A stretch of 61,534 nucleotides of DNA from Bacteroidales bacterium. Lineage in GTDB: Bacteria > Bacteroidota > Bacteroidia > Bacteroidales > UBA932. The stretch is taken from the NCBI GenBank assembly GCA_017558775.1, contig JAFYTP010000003.1, forward strand, positions 1 to 61,534. Reading direction: 5' to 3'. The notes beneath the pieces were generated by a model that worked only from the letters and a program-made list of their open reading frames with translations, did not search any database and had not been told where the DNA came from. Shown piece after piece: positions 48,800-58,110 of this stretch. The position numbers were made by a program, and so were the translations under genes. Every line of letters begins with the position of its first letter. The stretch's first letter is position 1.

Positions 48800-49276
48800 T
48801 TATTTCAGTACGTTGAGCAGGCTGTTGAGGGCGCCCATCGTGGCGGCGACGCCTTCATCGGTGGTCGGGACCGCGCGGCTGCCGTTCGCGTAAGCCTTGG
48901 CGGAAGGGCCCGTGAAGACGGACTGGTCGATGTTGTTCAGGGCCTGCAGGCCTCCCAGCACCGCGGCGACGTTGGAACTGTTCACGAGGTTGCCGGAACC
49001 GTTCATCAGACCGGTGATGAATTCGTTGGTGTAATCCTGCGAGGCGTTCGTGAGGGAGTTCGCGCCGGTGAGGATCTTGCCGATGTTGATGACGTTCATC
49101 AGGTCGGAAAGGTCGATGTTACCGTTCGTCTTGAGGACATTGAAGATAGCGGCGAGGGCCGAACCCGTGGTGTTGCCCGTCTGGGTGGCGCTCTGCGTCA
49201 GTCCGCTCAGGATGGAGCAGGAAGACAGAAGGGAGATGGCCACGAAGGCCGCTGCGATTCGCTTGAGAAGTTTCAT
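48800..49276 (-). CDS. Small lipoprotein of unknown function
   Basis: 158 residues. Lipobox LSSC (Cys20). The remainder is a low-complexity, Asn/Ala/Leu/Gly-rich helical sequence (SALAAIFNVLKTNGNIDLSD, NVAAVLGGLQALNNIDQS) with no Trp and few charges. No recognised family; the pattern recalls small DUF4923-like Bacteroidota lipoproteins, but that link is weak. Divergent from the YqeY gene. Confidence 0.65.
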   Translation of the reverse strand: MKLLKRIAAAFVAISLLSSCSILSGLTQSATQTGNTTGSALAAIFNVLKTNGNIDLSDLMNVINIGKILTGANSLTNASQDYTNEFITGLMNGSGNLVNSSNVAAVLGGLQALNNIDQSVFTGPSAKAYANGSRAVPTTDEGVAATMGALNSLLNVLK

Positions 49277-49321
49277 GGCATTTAGTGTTAGTTTTGTCTG
49301 TGCGAATATACGAATTTTTCG

Positions 49322-49329
49322 TAACTTTG
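49322..49329 (+). promoter_or_regulatory. -7 element (TAACTTTG) of the YqeY gene
   Basis: The predicted start near 49336 leaves about 21 bases before the ATG at 49357, with an A-rich AACAAAAAGAA just before it. Confidence 0.5.
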
Positions 49330-49356
49330 TCCATACCGAACAAAAAGAATACCATT

Positions 49357-49806
49357 ATGACGCTCGAACAGCAGATCCAGGAAGCCATCAAGGAAGCGAT
49401 GAAGGCGAAGGACGCGGTGGCCCTCAGCGCGAACCGCGCGATCAAAGGAGAAATCCTTCTTTTCAAGACCGCGGAAGGCGGTTCCAAGGAAGTCACCGAC
49501 GGCGACATCCTCAAGATGATCCAGAAGCTCGTGAAGCAGCGCAAGGAAGCCGCTGAGCAGTTCGTCGCCGGCAACCGTCAGGACCTCGCCGACAACGAGA
49601 TGGCCGAGGCCGCCGCGCTGGAGAAATACCTCCCCAAGCAGCTCTCCCCCGAGGAAGTGAAGGTCAAGGTCCAGGAGATCATCGCCCAGGTGGGCGCCAC
49701 CTCCATCCGCGACATGGGCAAGGTGATGGGCGTCGCCAACAAGGCCCTCGCCGGCCTGTCCGACGGACGCACCATCTCCGCCATCGTCAAGGAACTCCTT
49801 GGATAA
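49357..49806 (+). CDS. GatB/YqeY domain-containing protein
   Basis: 149 residues from MTLEQQIQEAIKEAMKAKD; in-frame codons upstream precede the promoter. Matches the YqeY family (SANRAIKGEILLFK, KLVKQRKEAAEQF, AALEKYLPKQLSPEEV, GKVMGVANKALAGLSDGR), which resembles the tail domain of the GatB amidotransferase subunit. Thought to bind tRNA or act in amidotransferase-like complexes; the role is unproven. Confidence 0.92.
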   Translation: MTLEQQIQEAIKEAMKAKDAVALSANRAIKGEILLFKTAEGGSKEVTDGDILKMIQKLVKQRKEAAEQFVAGNRQDLADNEMAEAAALEKYLPKQLSPEEVKVKVQEIIAQVGATSIRDMGKVMGVANKALAGLSDGRTISAIVKELLG

Positions 49807-49828
49807 TCAAAAAAAATCCATACCTTTG
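49799..49828 (+). promoter_or_regulatory. Promoter of the riboflavin operon
   Basis: TTG at 49799-49801 (overlapping the end of the YqeY gene), a 19-base spacer and TACCTTTG at 49821-49828. Transcription would begin near 49835, just before the FMN aptamer. Confidence 0.7.
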
Positions 49829-49842
49829 TTGTCCAGATAACA

Positions 49843-49964
49843 ATATCTCTTCAGGGCAGGGTGTAATTCCCTACTGGCGGTGACAGTCCGCGACTCCCCT
49901 TTTGGGGACTGAACCGGTGAAACTCCGGTACCAACGGTTAAAGTCCGGATGGAAGACGGGATAT
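49843..49964 (+). promoter_or_regulatory. FMN riboswitch (RFN element)
   Basis: All conserved blocks are present in order: TCTTCAGGGCAGGGTG, CCCTACTGGCGGTGACAG, a variable hairpin ACTCCCCTTTTGGGGACT, CCGGTGAAACTCCGGTACC, AACGGTTAAAGTCCGGATGG and AAGA. P1 closes with ATATC/GATAT. Binds FMN and represses the following rib genes; with the terminator at 50015-50050 this is a transcription-attenuation design. Confidence 0.96.
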
Positions 49965-50014
49965 GACGGAATGGTGCACGTACTGTACCGTTTCGCGTGT
50001 AAGAATGACAGCGT

Positions 50015-50050
50015 CGCCCTGAGTGCTCATTGTGCTCAGGGCGTTATTTT
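50015..50050 (+). terminator. Riboswitch-controlled attenuator before ribD
   Basis: CGCCCTGAG pairs perfectly with CTCAGGGCG and is followed by TTATTTTTT; it ends five bases before the ribD ATG. The region between the aptamer and this hairpin (49965-50014) must hold the antiterminator strand; CGCGTG and GTCGCC segments are candidates. Confidence 0.85.
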
Positions 50051-50055
50051 TTGAT

Positions 50056-51177
50056 ATGGAGACAACACGCAGATTCTGGTCCGAGACGGACAAGCAATAC
50101 ATGCAGGAGGCGATCGCCCTTGCGGAAAGAGGATACGGCCACACGGCCCCGAACCCGATGGTCGGATGCGTCCTTGTCAAAGACGGCCGTACCATCGGCC
50201 GCGGCTGGCACCGCCAGTACGGCGACCTCCACGCCGAAAGGGAGGCCCTCGCGGCCTGCACGGAGGATCCGGCCGGCGCGACGGCCTATGTCACCCTGGA
50301 GCCCTGCTGCCACCACGGCAAACAGCCGCCCTGCACGGACGCCCTCCTGGAAGCCGGCATCGCCCGCGTCGTCGTGGGCCTGACCGATCCCAACCCGCTC
50401 GTCTGCGGCAAGGGCATCGAGATCCTCCGGGAGCACGGCGTCAAGGTGGAAGTCGGCCTGATGGCGGACAAGATCCGCGAGCAGAACCGCATCTTCCTGA
50501 AGTACATCACCGAAAGACGGCCCTGGGTGACCTTGAAGGTCGCCATGACGCTGGACGGCAAGATTGCCACGGCGGACGGGGATTCCCGCTGGGTGACCTC
50601 CCCGCGGGCCCGCGTCTTCGTCCATCGGCTCCGCGGCGGCCATTCCGGCATCTGCGTGGGTGCAGGCACCGTCCGTGCCGACAACCCGATGCTGGACTGC
50701 CGCCTGACCGAATACAAGAATCCCGTCCGCATCCTCCCCGACAGCCTCGCTTCCCTCTCCCCGGAGAGCCGCATCGCGCAAAGCGCCCGCAGCATCCGCA
50801 CCATCCTCGTGCACACGGAAGCCGCTGACATCGACAGGCTCAAACAACTCCGCGACTGCGGTGTCGAGACTCTCGCCTGCAAGACCGACAACGGACGCAT
50901 CGACCTGAGGGATATGCTGTGCCAGCTCGGTGCGCAGGGTATCGACTCTATCCTGCTGGAGGGCGGCGAGGAACTCAACGGCAGCTTCTTCGAACAGGGT
51001 CTTGTCGATGAGTACTACTTCTTCGTCGCCCCTAAGATCCTGGGCGGCCGGGAGGCCTTGTCCGCCATCGGCGGCAACGGATTCGCCAAGATGGCGGATG
51101 CCCTGGCTGTCAACATCGACTCGATCCGTCACTTCGGGCAGGACTTCCTGCTCCACGGCTATCCGGAGAAGAAGTAA
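50056..51177 (+). CDS. ribD: Bifunctional deaminase/reductase of riboflavin synthesis
   Basis: 373 residues from METTRRFWSETDKQYM; the ATG follows the attenuator. The N-terminal deaminase has the zinc site HAEREAL and PCCHHGKQPPC; the C-terminal reductase domain has LKVAMTLDGKIATADGDSRW and ILLEGGEELNGSFF. Converts the first pyrimidinedione intermediates. First gene of a complete rib set. Confidence 0.97.
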   Translation: METTRRFWSETDKQYMQEAIALAERGYGHTAPNPMVGCVLVKDGRTIGRGWHRQYGDLHAEREALAACTEDPAGATAYVTLEPCCHHGKQPPCTDALLEAGIARVVVGLTDPNPLVCGKGIEILREHGVKVEVGLMADKIREQNRIFLKYITERRPWVTLKVAMTLDGKIATADGDSRWVTSPRARVFVHRLRGGHSGICVGAGTVRADNPMLDCRLTEYKNPVRILPDSLASLSPESRIAQSARSIRTILVHTEAADIDRLKQLRDCGVETLACKTDNGRIDLRDMLCQLGAQGIDSILLEGGEELNGSFFEQGLVDEYYFFVAPKILGGREALSAIGGNGFAKMADALAVNIDSIRHFGQDFLLHGYPEKK

Positions 51178-51180
51178 CGC

Positions 51181-51834
51181 ATGTTCACGGGAATCATCGA
51201 AGAAACGGGAACCGTCCGTTCCATCACCTCGCGCAGCGCAGGTACCGCCCTGTGTGTCAATGCGGACAAGGTGCTGGAGGGTACGGTCGTCGGAGAAAGC
51301 ATCGCTGTCAATGGCGTCTGCCTGACGGTCACGTCCCTGTCCGACCGTTCCTTCACGGCGGACGTCATGCCCGAGACGGTGCGCCGCACCTCCCTGGCCC
51401 GGCTGATTCCCGGGGCGAAAGTCAATCTGGAACGGGCGATGCTGCCCACCGGACGCCTGGGCGGCCACATCGTGTCCGGCCACGTGGACGGCTGCGGCCA
51501 CGTCGATTCCATCACCCGCGACGGCATCGCCAACCGCGTGACCATCTCGCTCGAGCCGTCCCTACTTAAATATATCGCCCAGAAAGGTTCCGTGACGGTC
51601 GATGGCGTCAGCCTTACCGTCGTAGCGGCGGACGACCGCACGTTCGCGGTCTCGCTCATCCCCCAGACCCGCGCCGTAACCACCTTGGGCGAACTTAAGA
51701 CGGGCAGCCTCGTCAATGTCGAGGTCGACGTGCTCGCCCGCTACACCGAACGCCTGCTCACCGCGGGCCTTACTCAGAAAGAAGAAAAGAAAAGCAGCCT
51801 CTCCCTGGAATGGCTGCAAGAAAACGGATTTTGA
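51181..51834 (+). CDS. ribE: Riboflavin synthase, alpha subunit
   Basis: 217 residues. Starts [12 protein letters not shown], the hallmark of the family, and contains the duplicated barrel repeats with [11 protein letters not shown] and [13 protein letters not shown]. Dismutates two lumazines to riboflavin. Three bases after ribD and overlapping ribBA. Confidence 0.97.
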   Translation: MFTGIIEETGTVRSITSRSAGTALCVNADKVLEGTVVGESIAVNGVCLTVTSLSDRSFTADVMPETVRRTSLARLIPGAKVNLERAMLPTGRLGGHIVSGHVDGCGHVDSITRDGIANRVTISLEPSLLKYIAQKGSVTVDGVSLTVVAADDRTFAVSLIPQTRAVTTLGELKTGSLVNVEVDVLARYTERLLTAGLTQKEEKKSSLSLEWLQENGF

Positions 51835-53066
51835 TTTTGCAGAACTTAACATTATCCACCATCGAAGAAGCGCTGGAGGAGCTGAAACTCGGGCGCATCA
51901 TCGTTGTCATCGACGATCCCGAACGGGAGAATGAAGGCGACCTGGTCTGCGCCGCCCGCTACGCGACGCCGGAGAACATCAACTTCATGGCCACCTACGG
52001 CAAAGGACTGATCTGTATGCCGATGAGCGGGGCCCTCACCGACCGGCTGGACCTCAACCAGATGGTCGCGTATAATACCGACAATCACAATACGGCGTTC
52101 ACCGTATCCATCGACCATATCTCCACCACCACCGGCATTTCCGCGGTCGAGCGATCCGTCACCGCAATCAAGTGCACCGATCCGAACGCGTCGCCGGCCG
52201 ATTTCCGTCGCCCGGGCCACATGTTCCCGCTGAAAGCGCGCAAGGGCGGCGTCCTGATCCGCTCCGGCCATACGGAGGCCACGGTGGACCTGATGCGCCT
52301 CGCCGGCCTGGAAGAATGCGGCCTCTGCTGCGAGATCATGCGGGAGGACGGCACGATGATGCGCACCCCGGAACTGCTCCAGTTCGCCGCACAGCACGGC
52401 ATGAAGGCCATCACCATCGCCGACCTGATCCGCTACCGTCGCCGTCACGAGAAGACTGTTGAGCGTATCACGGTCGCCGACCTGCCGACCAAATTCGGCC
52501 ATTTCAAGGCCTACGGTTATATCAGCCTGATTACGGGTGAGCATCACGTGGCTCTCGTCAAAGGAGATGTCTCTACGGACGAGCCGGTGCTCTGTCGGGT
52601 GCACTCCGAGTGCCTGACGGGCGACGCTTTCGGCTCCCTGCGCTGCGACTGCGGCGAGCAGCTGGAGGTGGCGCTGCGTCGCATCGAGGAGAAGGGGCGC
52701 GGCATCCTGCTATACCTGCGGCAGGAAGGCCGTGGCATCGGCCTGATCAATAAACTCCGCGCGTATTCCCTGCAGGAGCAGGGCTTGGACACGGTCGAGG
52801 CCAATGTCGCCCTGGGCTTCGCGCCCGACCTGCGCGAATACGGCACCGGCGCCGCCATCCTCGCGGACCTCGGCGCCCGGCAGCTGGTCCTGATGACAAA
52901 CAATCCGGAGAAAATCAACGGTCTGGACGGCTACGGCATCGAAATCATCCGCCGCGAGCCCATCGAGATCAAGAGCAACGCGGACAACTACCGCTACCTG
53001 CGCACCAAGTGCAGCAAGATGGGGCACCTGCTCCACTTTGACGAAAACGACAAACAAAAAAGATAA
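51810..53066 (+). CDS. ribBA: Fused DHBP synthase / GTP cyclohydrolase II
   Basis: 418 residues from the ATG at 51810, which overlaps ribE by 25 bases; a TTG at 51837 ([13 protein letters not shown]) would match family N-termini even better. The N-terminal RibB part has [14 protein letters not shown] and [13 protein letters not shown]; the C-terminal RibA part has the zinc-binding [17 protein letters not shown] and [16 protein letters not shown]. Feeds both branches of the pathway. Confidence 0.96.
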   Translation: MAARKRILILQNLTLSTIEEALEELKLGRIIVVIDDPERENEGDLVCAARYATPENINFMATYGKGLICMPMSGALTDRLDLNQMVAYNTDNHNTAFTVSIDHISTTTGISAVERSVTAIKCTDPNASPADFRRPGHMFPLKARKGGVLIRSGHTEATVDLMRLAGLEECGLCCEIMREDGTMMRTPELLQFAAQHGMKAITIADLIRYRRRHEKTVERITVADLPTKFGHFKAYGYISLITGEHHVALVKGDVSTDEPVLCRVHSECLTGDAFGSLRCDCGEQLEVALRRIEEKGRGILLYLRQEGRGIGLINKLRAYSLQEQGLDTVEANVALGFAPDLREYGTGAAILADLGARQLVLMTNNPEKINGLDGYGIEIIRREPIEIKSNADNYRYLRTKCSKMGHLLHFDENDKQKR

Positions 53067-53072
53067 TCAGCC

Positions 53073-53534
<462 letters not shown>

Positions 53535-53587
53535 GGCCTTCCGGGCCGCGTGAAACAGAACTTATTGACGATCAGATTATTACACAT

Positions 53588-53617
53588 TATTGCCTGGGCG
53601 AATTTGCCCAGGCAATA
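53588..53617 (+). terminator. Terminator of the riboflavin operon
   Basis: TATTGCCTGGGC pairs perfectly over 12 bp with GCCCAGGCAATA; a weak T-rich tract (TGATTTAATT) follows. A second short hairpin CCCGTT/AACGGG at 53658-53671 lies after the convergent ybjQ gene. The rest of 53535-53682 holds nothing else recognisable. Confidence 0.8.
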
Positions 53618-53682
53618 TGATTTAATTCGCTAGTAATCAAGCAGATACATTTCACGCCCCGTTTCAACGGGCCGGGCTTTCT

Positions 53683-54003
53683 CTATGCCAGTTTCACGGC
53701 CGTGCCGGAGGCGGTGACCATCAGCATGCCGTTGTTCTCGCCCAGGACTTCATAGTCAATGTCGATGCCCACGACGGCATCGGCACCGAGGCTGGCCGCG
53801 CGGGAAGCCATTTCGTCCATGGCCTTCATACGCGCGTTGATGAGTTCCTCTTCGTAGGAGCCGCTGCGACCGCCGATGATGTTGCGGATGCTGGCCGCGA
53901 AATCGCGGATGAAGTTCACGCCGGAGATAACCTCTCCGAACACGACGCCTTTGTACTCAGTGATGGTGCGTCCTTCGACGCTGGGGGTAGTTGTCAGGAT
54001 CAT
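53683..54003 (-). CDS. YbjQ/UPF0145 family protein
   Basis: 106 residues from [14 protein letters not shown]. Family motifs [51 protein letters not shown]. Forms pentameric barrels in known structures; sometimes annotated as heavy-metal-binding, but the function is unknown. Promoter on the minus strand: TTG (54042-54040), 19 bases, TAAATTTG (54020-54013), leaving only a few bases of leader. Confidence 0.93.
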   Translation of the reverse strand: MILTTTPSVEGRTITEYKGVVFGEVISGVNFIRDFAASIRNIIGGRSGSYEEELINARMKAMDEMASRAASLGADAVVGIDIDYEVLGENNGMLMVTASGTAVKLA

Positions 54004-54012
54004 AGTATTTAG

Positions 54013-54042
54013 CAAATTTAATTAATATCTTGTTGTTTACAA
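54013..54042 (-). promoter_or_regulatory. Promoter of the ybjQ-type gene
   Basis: TTG-N19-TAAATTTG on the minus strand, with the predicted start about three bases before the ATG at 54003. Confidence 0.65.
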
Positions 54043-54591
54043 CTGACAGGCATTCCGAAGATTTACCGCAACTTCCTGCGCATAAGTCCCGTCCATTCCG
54101 GCAGGGATATGCAGGACACGGCCATCCTTCAGTATCACAAGAATGTGGTATTCACCAGGCACGTAAGGATTGGCGGCGACATTGTTGAACGAGACATCGG
54201 ATATTGAGTCAATCGGAATCTGAGCGCCGTTGTATACCAGGATGCCCTTATTGCGGTACACGAAGACGGATCCAGTCGATTCGTTGATCCGGATTGGGGA
54301 AACAACAATCTGTTCATCCGGTTCCCCTTCCAAAGGTTCCGGCATAGGAGCCGGAGAAACCTCTTCCGAATCATCCACAGGCGCTTTTTTCTTTCTTTGC
54401 AGTGTGATGATTCCGATGGCCCCGAATACGATTCCCATGCTACCAAAAATCAGAAAATCCGTTTCCGTGTCGGAAAAATGAATCAGACTGAGAATCACCA
54501 CAATCAACCCCATAACCAGCATGAAGACCGAAATAATCCATAAAGGAATACGTCCGGTCTTCGATTCGCTTATGTAATCTCGTTTAAACAT
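54037..54591 (-). CDS. Membrane protein of unknown function with PH-like C-terminal part
   Basis: 184 residues. Two adjacent membrane helices (~18-38 and ~45-63), a Pro/Glu linker (PAPMPEPLEGEPDEQ) and a beta-rich C-terminal domain (~95-180: GSVFVYRNKGILVYNGAQIP, ISDVSFNNV, YHILVILKDGRVLHIPAG) resembling a bacterial PH-like fold. No recognised family. First of a run of AT-richer minus-strand genes. The 141 bases after its start hold two small hairpins only. Confidence 0.6.
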   Translation of the reverse strand: MFKRDYISESKTGRIPLWIISVFMLVMGLIVVILSLIHFSDTETDFLIFGSMGIVFGAIGIITLQRKKKAPVDDSEEVSPAPMPEPLEGEPDEQIVVSPIRINESTGSVFVYRNKGILVYNGAQIPIDSISDVSFNNVAANPYVPGEYHILVILKDGRVLHIPAGMDGTYAQEVAVNLRNACQL

Positions 54592-54732
54592 TTTATCCTA
54601 AGTCTTCTATAATGCTAATTTACACAAAACATTTGGGAAATCGGCATTAAATCTTGTACAGACCCTCGCCGGAGGGAAAGGAAATGTAAACCCGATGTGA
54701 TGACTTTTTTCTCAACATTCTTCGAATGTTTG

Positions 54733-55152
54733 TCATTCTGTGGGGATCAGATTCATGTCCCCATCGACAAAACCGAATCCCAGTCCTTTCTTTTCTTTGA
54801 GAAGGCTGGCATATTTGCCTTTCTTGAGGTATTTTTCCAGAAGAGACCGGAAGGAAGACAGTTGCTTTTCCCAAGACTCGTCACTTTTCCATTGAATGGG
54901 ATTGTCTCTGTTGTCGAAGACTTCGTCACAGGCCCAATCGCTGTCGTCTTTATCAAAGGAGCCGGCGCCGATGATTTCGGCGGACCAGCTTCCGTTACCA
55001 TCGTCATACAGGTTGAAGCAAAAGGCCTCTATCCCGTCTGGAAGTTCGGTCGATAAGGTTGTGTCAACCCACTTTTCAAATTCAGCGTATTGTAGACCCT
55101 TACCACCCAAAATACCTAGCAAACTCATTATAATAATCTGAATGTGATACAT
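54733..55152 (-). CDS. Acidic cytosolic protein of unknown function
   Basis: 139 residues from 55152; a second ATG at 55128 (MSLLGILGG) is possible, but a TATCTTTG -7 element at 55179-55172 supports the first. The sequence is Asp/Glu/Trp-rich (FCFNLYDDGNGSWSAEIIG, DWACDEVFDNRDNPIQW) with a Lys-rich helix (LEKYLKKGKYASLLKEKKG). The composition is like that of immunity-type proteins, but no family is recognised. Confidence 0.6.
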   Translation of the reverse strand: MYHIQIIIMSLLGILGGKGLQYAEFEKWVDTTLSTELPDGIEAFCFNLYDDGNGSWSAEIIGAGSFDKDDSDWACDEVFDNRDNPIQWKSDESWEKQLSSFRSLLEKYLKKGKYASLLKEKKGLGFGFVDGDMNLIPTE

Positions 55153-55195
55153 AATTGCAATTTAGGCGTCACAAAGATACGGTAAATCTTTGATT

Positions 55196-55921
55196 TTACT
55201 CCCAGGTGGGTTTGTTGAAAGAGGATTCGTGGGACTCGGATCGTTTGATGGTCCCGTCGTCGTTGACCCGAATGGAGTAATACCCGCCCACAAGCTCATC
55301 GTCTTCAATCAAATCCACAGCGACAGAGGACATGACAAAGGTGTTCCTGGAAATCCGATTGGATTCGATGGCGTTCCCAGTCCCGTAGCCCTCGCAGGCT
55401 AAATGGATTGAGCTTACCGCCACGCCATTCTTGGCAATAAGGGCATAAGCATCATGGTAACCAACTTGTTCTTCATTCACTTCCGTGTAGATATAACAAT
55501 CCAGAGAATCAGAGACATCGATTGTTCCACAATACTTGTATTCCGTTTTTGACTGAAGGAGTCTTTCGACCCATTCACCTCTGGACATATCGACGAGGGA
55601 ATCATAGTGATTGACTACATCAAGACTCAGGAATTCCTTCAACGCCTCTCCGGAGATTCTTTTGCCCTTGGGCATCTCGAACTTCATTCTCTTTCCGTCA
55701 AGTTTGTACCCCCACTCTTTGAAAGGCCACTGTTTCAAAGGCTTCCCATTCTGAGAGAAGAAAGCTTGAAGGTGCTCGCCGATTCTGTTGGAGTCCTCGG
55801 TTATAACCTGTTCTTTCGAAACGGTTCCGGGATTTGTATCCTGATGATGCCTCTTGTTCCCGCAAGAACACGCAAAAATGACGAGGAAAGACAATGCTAT
55901 GAGGGACAATCTTTTAAGCAT
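55196..55921 (-). CDS. Lipoprotein of unknown function
   Basis: 241 residues from MLKRLSLIALSFLVIFAC; lipobox around FACSC. The mature protein is mixed alpha/beta with FSQNGKPLKQWPFKEWGYKL and a C-terminal beta-rich part (NTFVMSSVAVDLIEDDEL, GGYYSIRVNDDGTIKRSE). No family recognised. Begins eight bases after the preceding gene's stop. Confidence 0.62.
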   Translation of the reverse strand: MLKRLSLIALSFLVIFACSCGNKRHHQDTNPGTVSKEQVITEDSNRIGEHLQAFFSQNGKPLKQWPFKEWGYKLDGKRMKFEMPKGKRISGEALKEFLSLDVVNHYDSLVDMSRGEWVERLLQSKTEYKYCGTIDVSDSLDCYIYTEVNEEQVGYHDAYALIAKNGVAVSSIHLACEGYGTGNAIESNRISRNTFVMSSVAVDLIEDDELVGGYYSIRVNDDGTIKRSESHESSFNKPTWE

Positions 55922-55929
55922 GGTATGAT

Positions 55930-56592
55930 TCAATCTGTTTTTCGTTTGAAATAATACACGGGGGTATCTCTCTTTCCGTAATCATGAAGCCCTTGGCGGG
56001 CAACCGCAGCGGAAGCCCTTTGTGCTCCTACGTCGTCCTGCATGTTGCCGATAGAGTCCAGCTCAAAACCACCAATGACGATATCAGCCGCAGGCGTGTT
56101 CTTGATAGCCTTCATAACCTTTTTCGCTTCCTTCTTCTGAAAGGATTGACCGGTTTGATCCTGAAATCTGATCACGTATGGATAGAGGGCCATCGTACCG
56201 CGTTTGATTCTGTGCTGCGTATAAAGGGTGATATAATGAACATCCCAAGGAATCTCCCAGGCCTTTACGGTCGGCTGTACAACCACGATTGAGTCCGGAA
56301 ACATCCGTACATCGGGAGGAACGACTATGGAGCGTTCAGGGGAGTGGACAATATCCACTTTTCTATATCCCTGGCGCTCATAGTAGATATGTACGTCTTT
56401 TTGATAGGAAACCGGGATGGAATAGTGCCCAGACGTGTCAGACATCGTATACCGGAATTCGGAAGTATGGATGTAGCAACCGGGTAACGGTTTGTTAGAT
56501 TCGTCATAAACAGTTCCTTTGATATCGAACGTCTGGGCGGACATCCGGGCGATGTTCGCAAAAAGGAAAAGGATCAGAATAAACCGTTTCAT
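55930..56592 (-). CDS. Exported protein with carboxypeptidase-like regulatory domain
   Basis: 220 residues, signal peptide ending near ARMSAQ. Residues ~22-110 form a CarboxypepD_reg-like beta-sandwich (FDIKGTVYDESNKPLPGCYI, SDTSGHYSIPVSYQ), the same fold that starts SusC proteins but without any barrel. The C-terminal half has a helix region (KKEAKKVMKAIKN) and a charged end. Its ATG overlaps the previous stop (TAATG). Confidence 0.65.
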   Translation of the reverse strand: MKRFILILFLFANIARMSAQTFDIKGTVYDESNKPLPGCYIHTSEFRYTMSDTSGHYSIPVSYQKDVHIYYERQGYRKVDIVHSPERSIVVPPDVRMFPDSIVVVQPTVKAWEIPWDVHYITLYTQHRIKRGTMALYPYVIRFQDQTGQSFQKKEAKKVMKAIKNTPAADIVIGGFELDSIGNMQDDVGAQRASAAVARQGLHDYGKRDTPVYYFKRKTD

Positions 56593-56984
56593 TACTGTCG
56601 ATTACGTATTTTGAAAATCTTCGAGAGCCGGCCTTCCCGATACAGGTTGAAGGATTCTTTGACCTCAGTCTCTTCGGGCTCCGGCCTCCAGGAGTACTTG
56701 AAATAGATCTTTTCGGGCAGTTCAGCGTCCGAGAGGATATCGACCTTGCAGGGAAATTTCGTGTCGATGACAAACAGCTTATCGCCAAGGGTGTTAGGGG
56801 AGATATCTCCGGCCAAGGCTGTCCATTTACCCCTCCAGACGTCCCACAAATAGTCGTTCCTCAACATCCATATGAAGTCCTTCACCGTCATATCGGCAGG
56901 TATGACGATGACTCTTTTGTGCTCATCGACATCATCGGCGGCACATACCGGATCCCTGTTCAGATAGAGGGTTTTAGTCGACAT
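56592..56984 (-). CDS. Small protein of unknown function
   Basis: 130 residues without signal peptide. Contains KRVIVIPADMTVKDFIWMLRNDYLWDVWRGKWTAL (shown only as part: VIPADMTVKDFIWML) and KIYFKYSWRPEPEE. No family recognised. Tightly packed: two bases after the preceding stop and a one-base overlap with the next gene, so it is part of an operon. Confidence 0.6.
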   Translation of the reverse strand: MSTKTLYLNRDPVCAADDVDEHKRVIVIPADMTVKDFIWMLRNDYLWDVWRGKWTALAGDISPNTLGDKLFVIDTKFPCKVDILSDAELPEKIYFKYSWRPEPEETEVKESFNLYREGRLSKIFKIRNRQ

Positions 56985-56986
56985 TA

Positions 56987-57532
56987 TTATAAGAGGCTCT
57001 TGAGGAAATCAACCTTTTGTTGCTCGGTCCATTTGTCCGCAGAGCTGATCGAGAGGTTGCTGACAGTCCCGTTCTTTTCACCAATCAAAAAATAGGTGTC
57101 GAGATCTTTACCGAAGATTCGATAGATGATGTAGTTATTCGCTTTGTTCTTCTCCAGCACCTTACGGTCAAGTCCCAAAGATGAGACAAGGTATTGGGAA
57201 TCCCATTCGTAAAAGGCTTCCGCAAACTCATAACCCCTCAACGCGCCGTCCGGATTGAACTCGAATTTGTCGCTGGGCGCAAATGCAACGGCAACGATGA
57301 CACCGTCCTGGTTCTGAAAGGACTGCTGCCGGGAGGATTTGTTGTAATCGCCCTTTTCCCATTTCCCGGGCAGAGAAACCTTGCCGAGAGGATACACATA
57401 ATACTCCGTCACATTTTTCGACGCATCATAGTCTCCACCGACGATGTAGGATTGCGGGGCCTTTTTCGCGGCGCCACATCCAGTCATGAGGAGGGTCATC
57501 GACAAAACGAGAAAATAAGCTATCTTTTGCAT
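56987..57532 (-). CDS. Lipoprotein of unknown function
   Basis: 181 residues from MQKIAYFLVLSMTLLMTGCG; lipobox MTGC. The mature part resembles a small alpha/beta stress-type domain (YPLGKVSLPGKWEKGDYNKS, GVIVAVAFAPSDKFEF, NYIIYRIFGKDLDTYFLIGE) ending in a helix. No family recognised. The ATG rather than the upstream TTG (57541) is taken as start. Confidence 0.62.
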   Translation of the reverse strand: MQKIAYFLVLSMTLLMTGCGAAKKAPQSYIVGGDYDASKNVTEYYVYPLGKVSLPGKWEKGDYNKSSRQQSFQNQDGVIVAVAFAPSDKFEFNPDGALRGYEFAEAFYEWDSQYLVSSLGLDRKVLEKNKANNYIIYRIFGKDLDTYFLIGEKNGTVSNLSISSADKWTEQQKVDFLKSLL

Positions 57533-57547
57533 GCAATTCAAGGATGA

Positions 57548-58036
57548 TTAATGTCTCAATTCAAAACGGTATTCTTGCAGACAGATGGTGGAATGGTCCA
57601 CAGGAACATATCTGGTCAATTTGAAGACAAAGGAAAAGTAAAAATTCGAGCCGGGCTGAGGGTCCAGCTCTTCGAGTCTTTTCTTGCACTGGGTTTCCAT
57701 CGCCTGCATTCTCGGCAGAAGTTTATTATACCGGTCCAAGGCATTCTTGTCTTCCGCTTTGTAATGGTCATTGTCAACAAAGACATCCCAGTGTTGGCGG
57801 ACATTCGATAAATACGCTTCGAAATCAGACAAGAGTTGCTTATATGCTTCATTGACAGCAGGGTCCGCCAACATCTCGACATATCTGGGGTTGGTGAAAC
57901 TTTCAAAGTCACCGACGATGTCATATTCGGTGAGTTTGGACTCTTTTGCACAAGAAGCAGACAACAACGAGACGATAAACAGTCCACAAACGAGAACCAT
58001 TGACCGCCAGGAGCTGGTGGGGAGAAAGCGCGACAT
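57548..58036 (-). CDS. Lipoprotein of unknown function
   Basis: 162 residues. Signal region VLVCGLFIVSLLSASC with lipobox. Helical mature part (NEAYKQLLSDFEAYLSNVRQ, NALDRYNKLLPRMQAMETQC) followed by a beta-strand end. No family recognised. A small hairpin (CCCTTGATGAGGG) lies in the 74-base gap upstream. Confidence 0.6.
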   Translation of the reverse strand: MSRFLPTSSWRSMVLVCGLFIVSLLSASCAKESKLTEYDIVGDFESFTNPRYVEMLADPAVNEAYKQLLSDFEAYLSNVRQHWDVFVDNDHYKAEDKNALDRYNKLLPRMQAMETQCKKRLEELDPQPGSNFYFSFVFKLTRYVPVDHSTICLQEYRFELRH

Positions 58037-58110
58037 GGTATTAATGCATTAACAATTCTGTCATAAAACCCTCATCAAGGGCTTTTCTTGCATGAAGTTA
58101 CCTGAAAAAG

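Noticed and set aside
54715-54729. ACATTC/GAATGT hairpin as a terminator for the 54733 gene
   Set aside because: On the minus strand it is followed by an A run, not a T run, and the stem is short.
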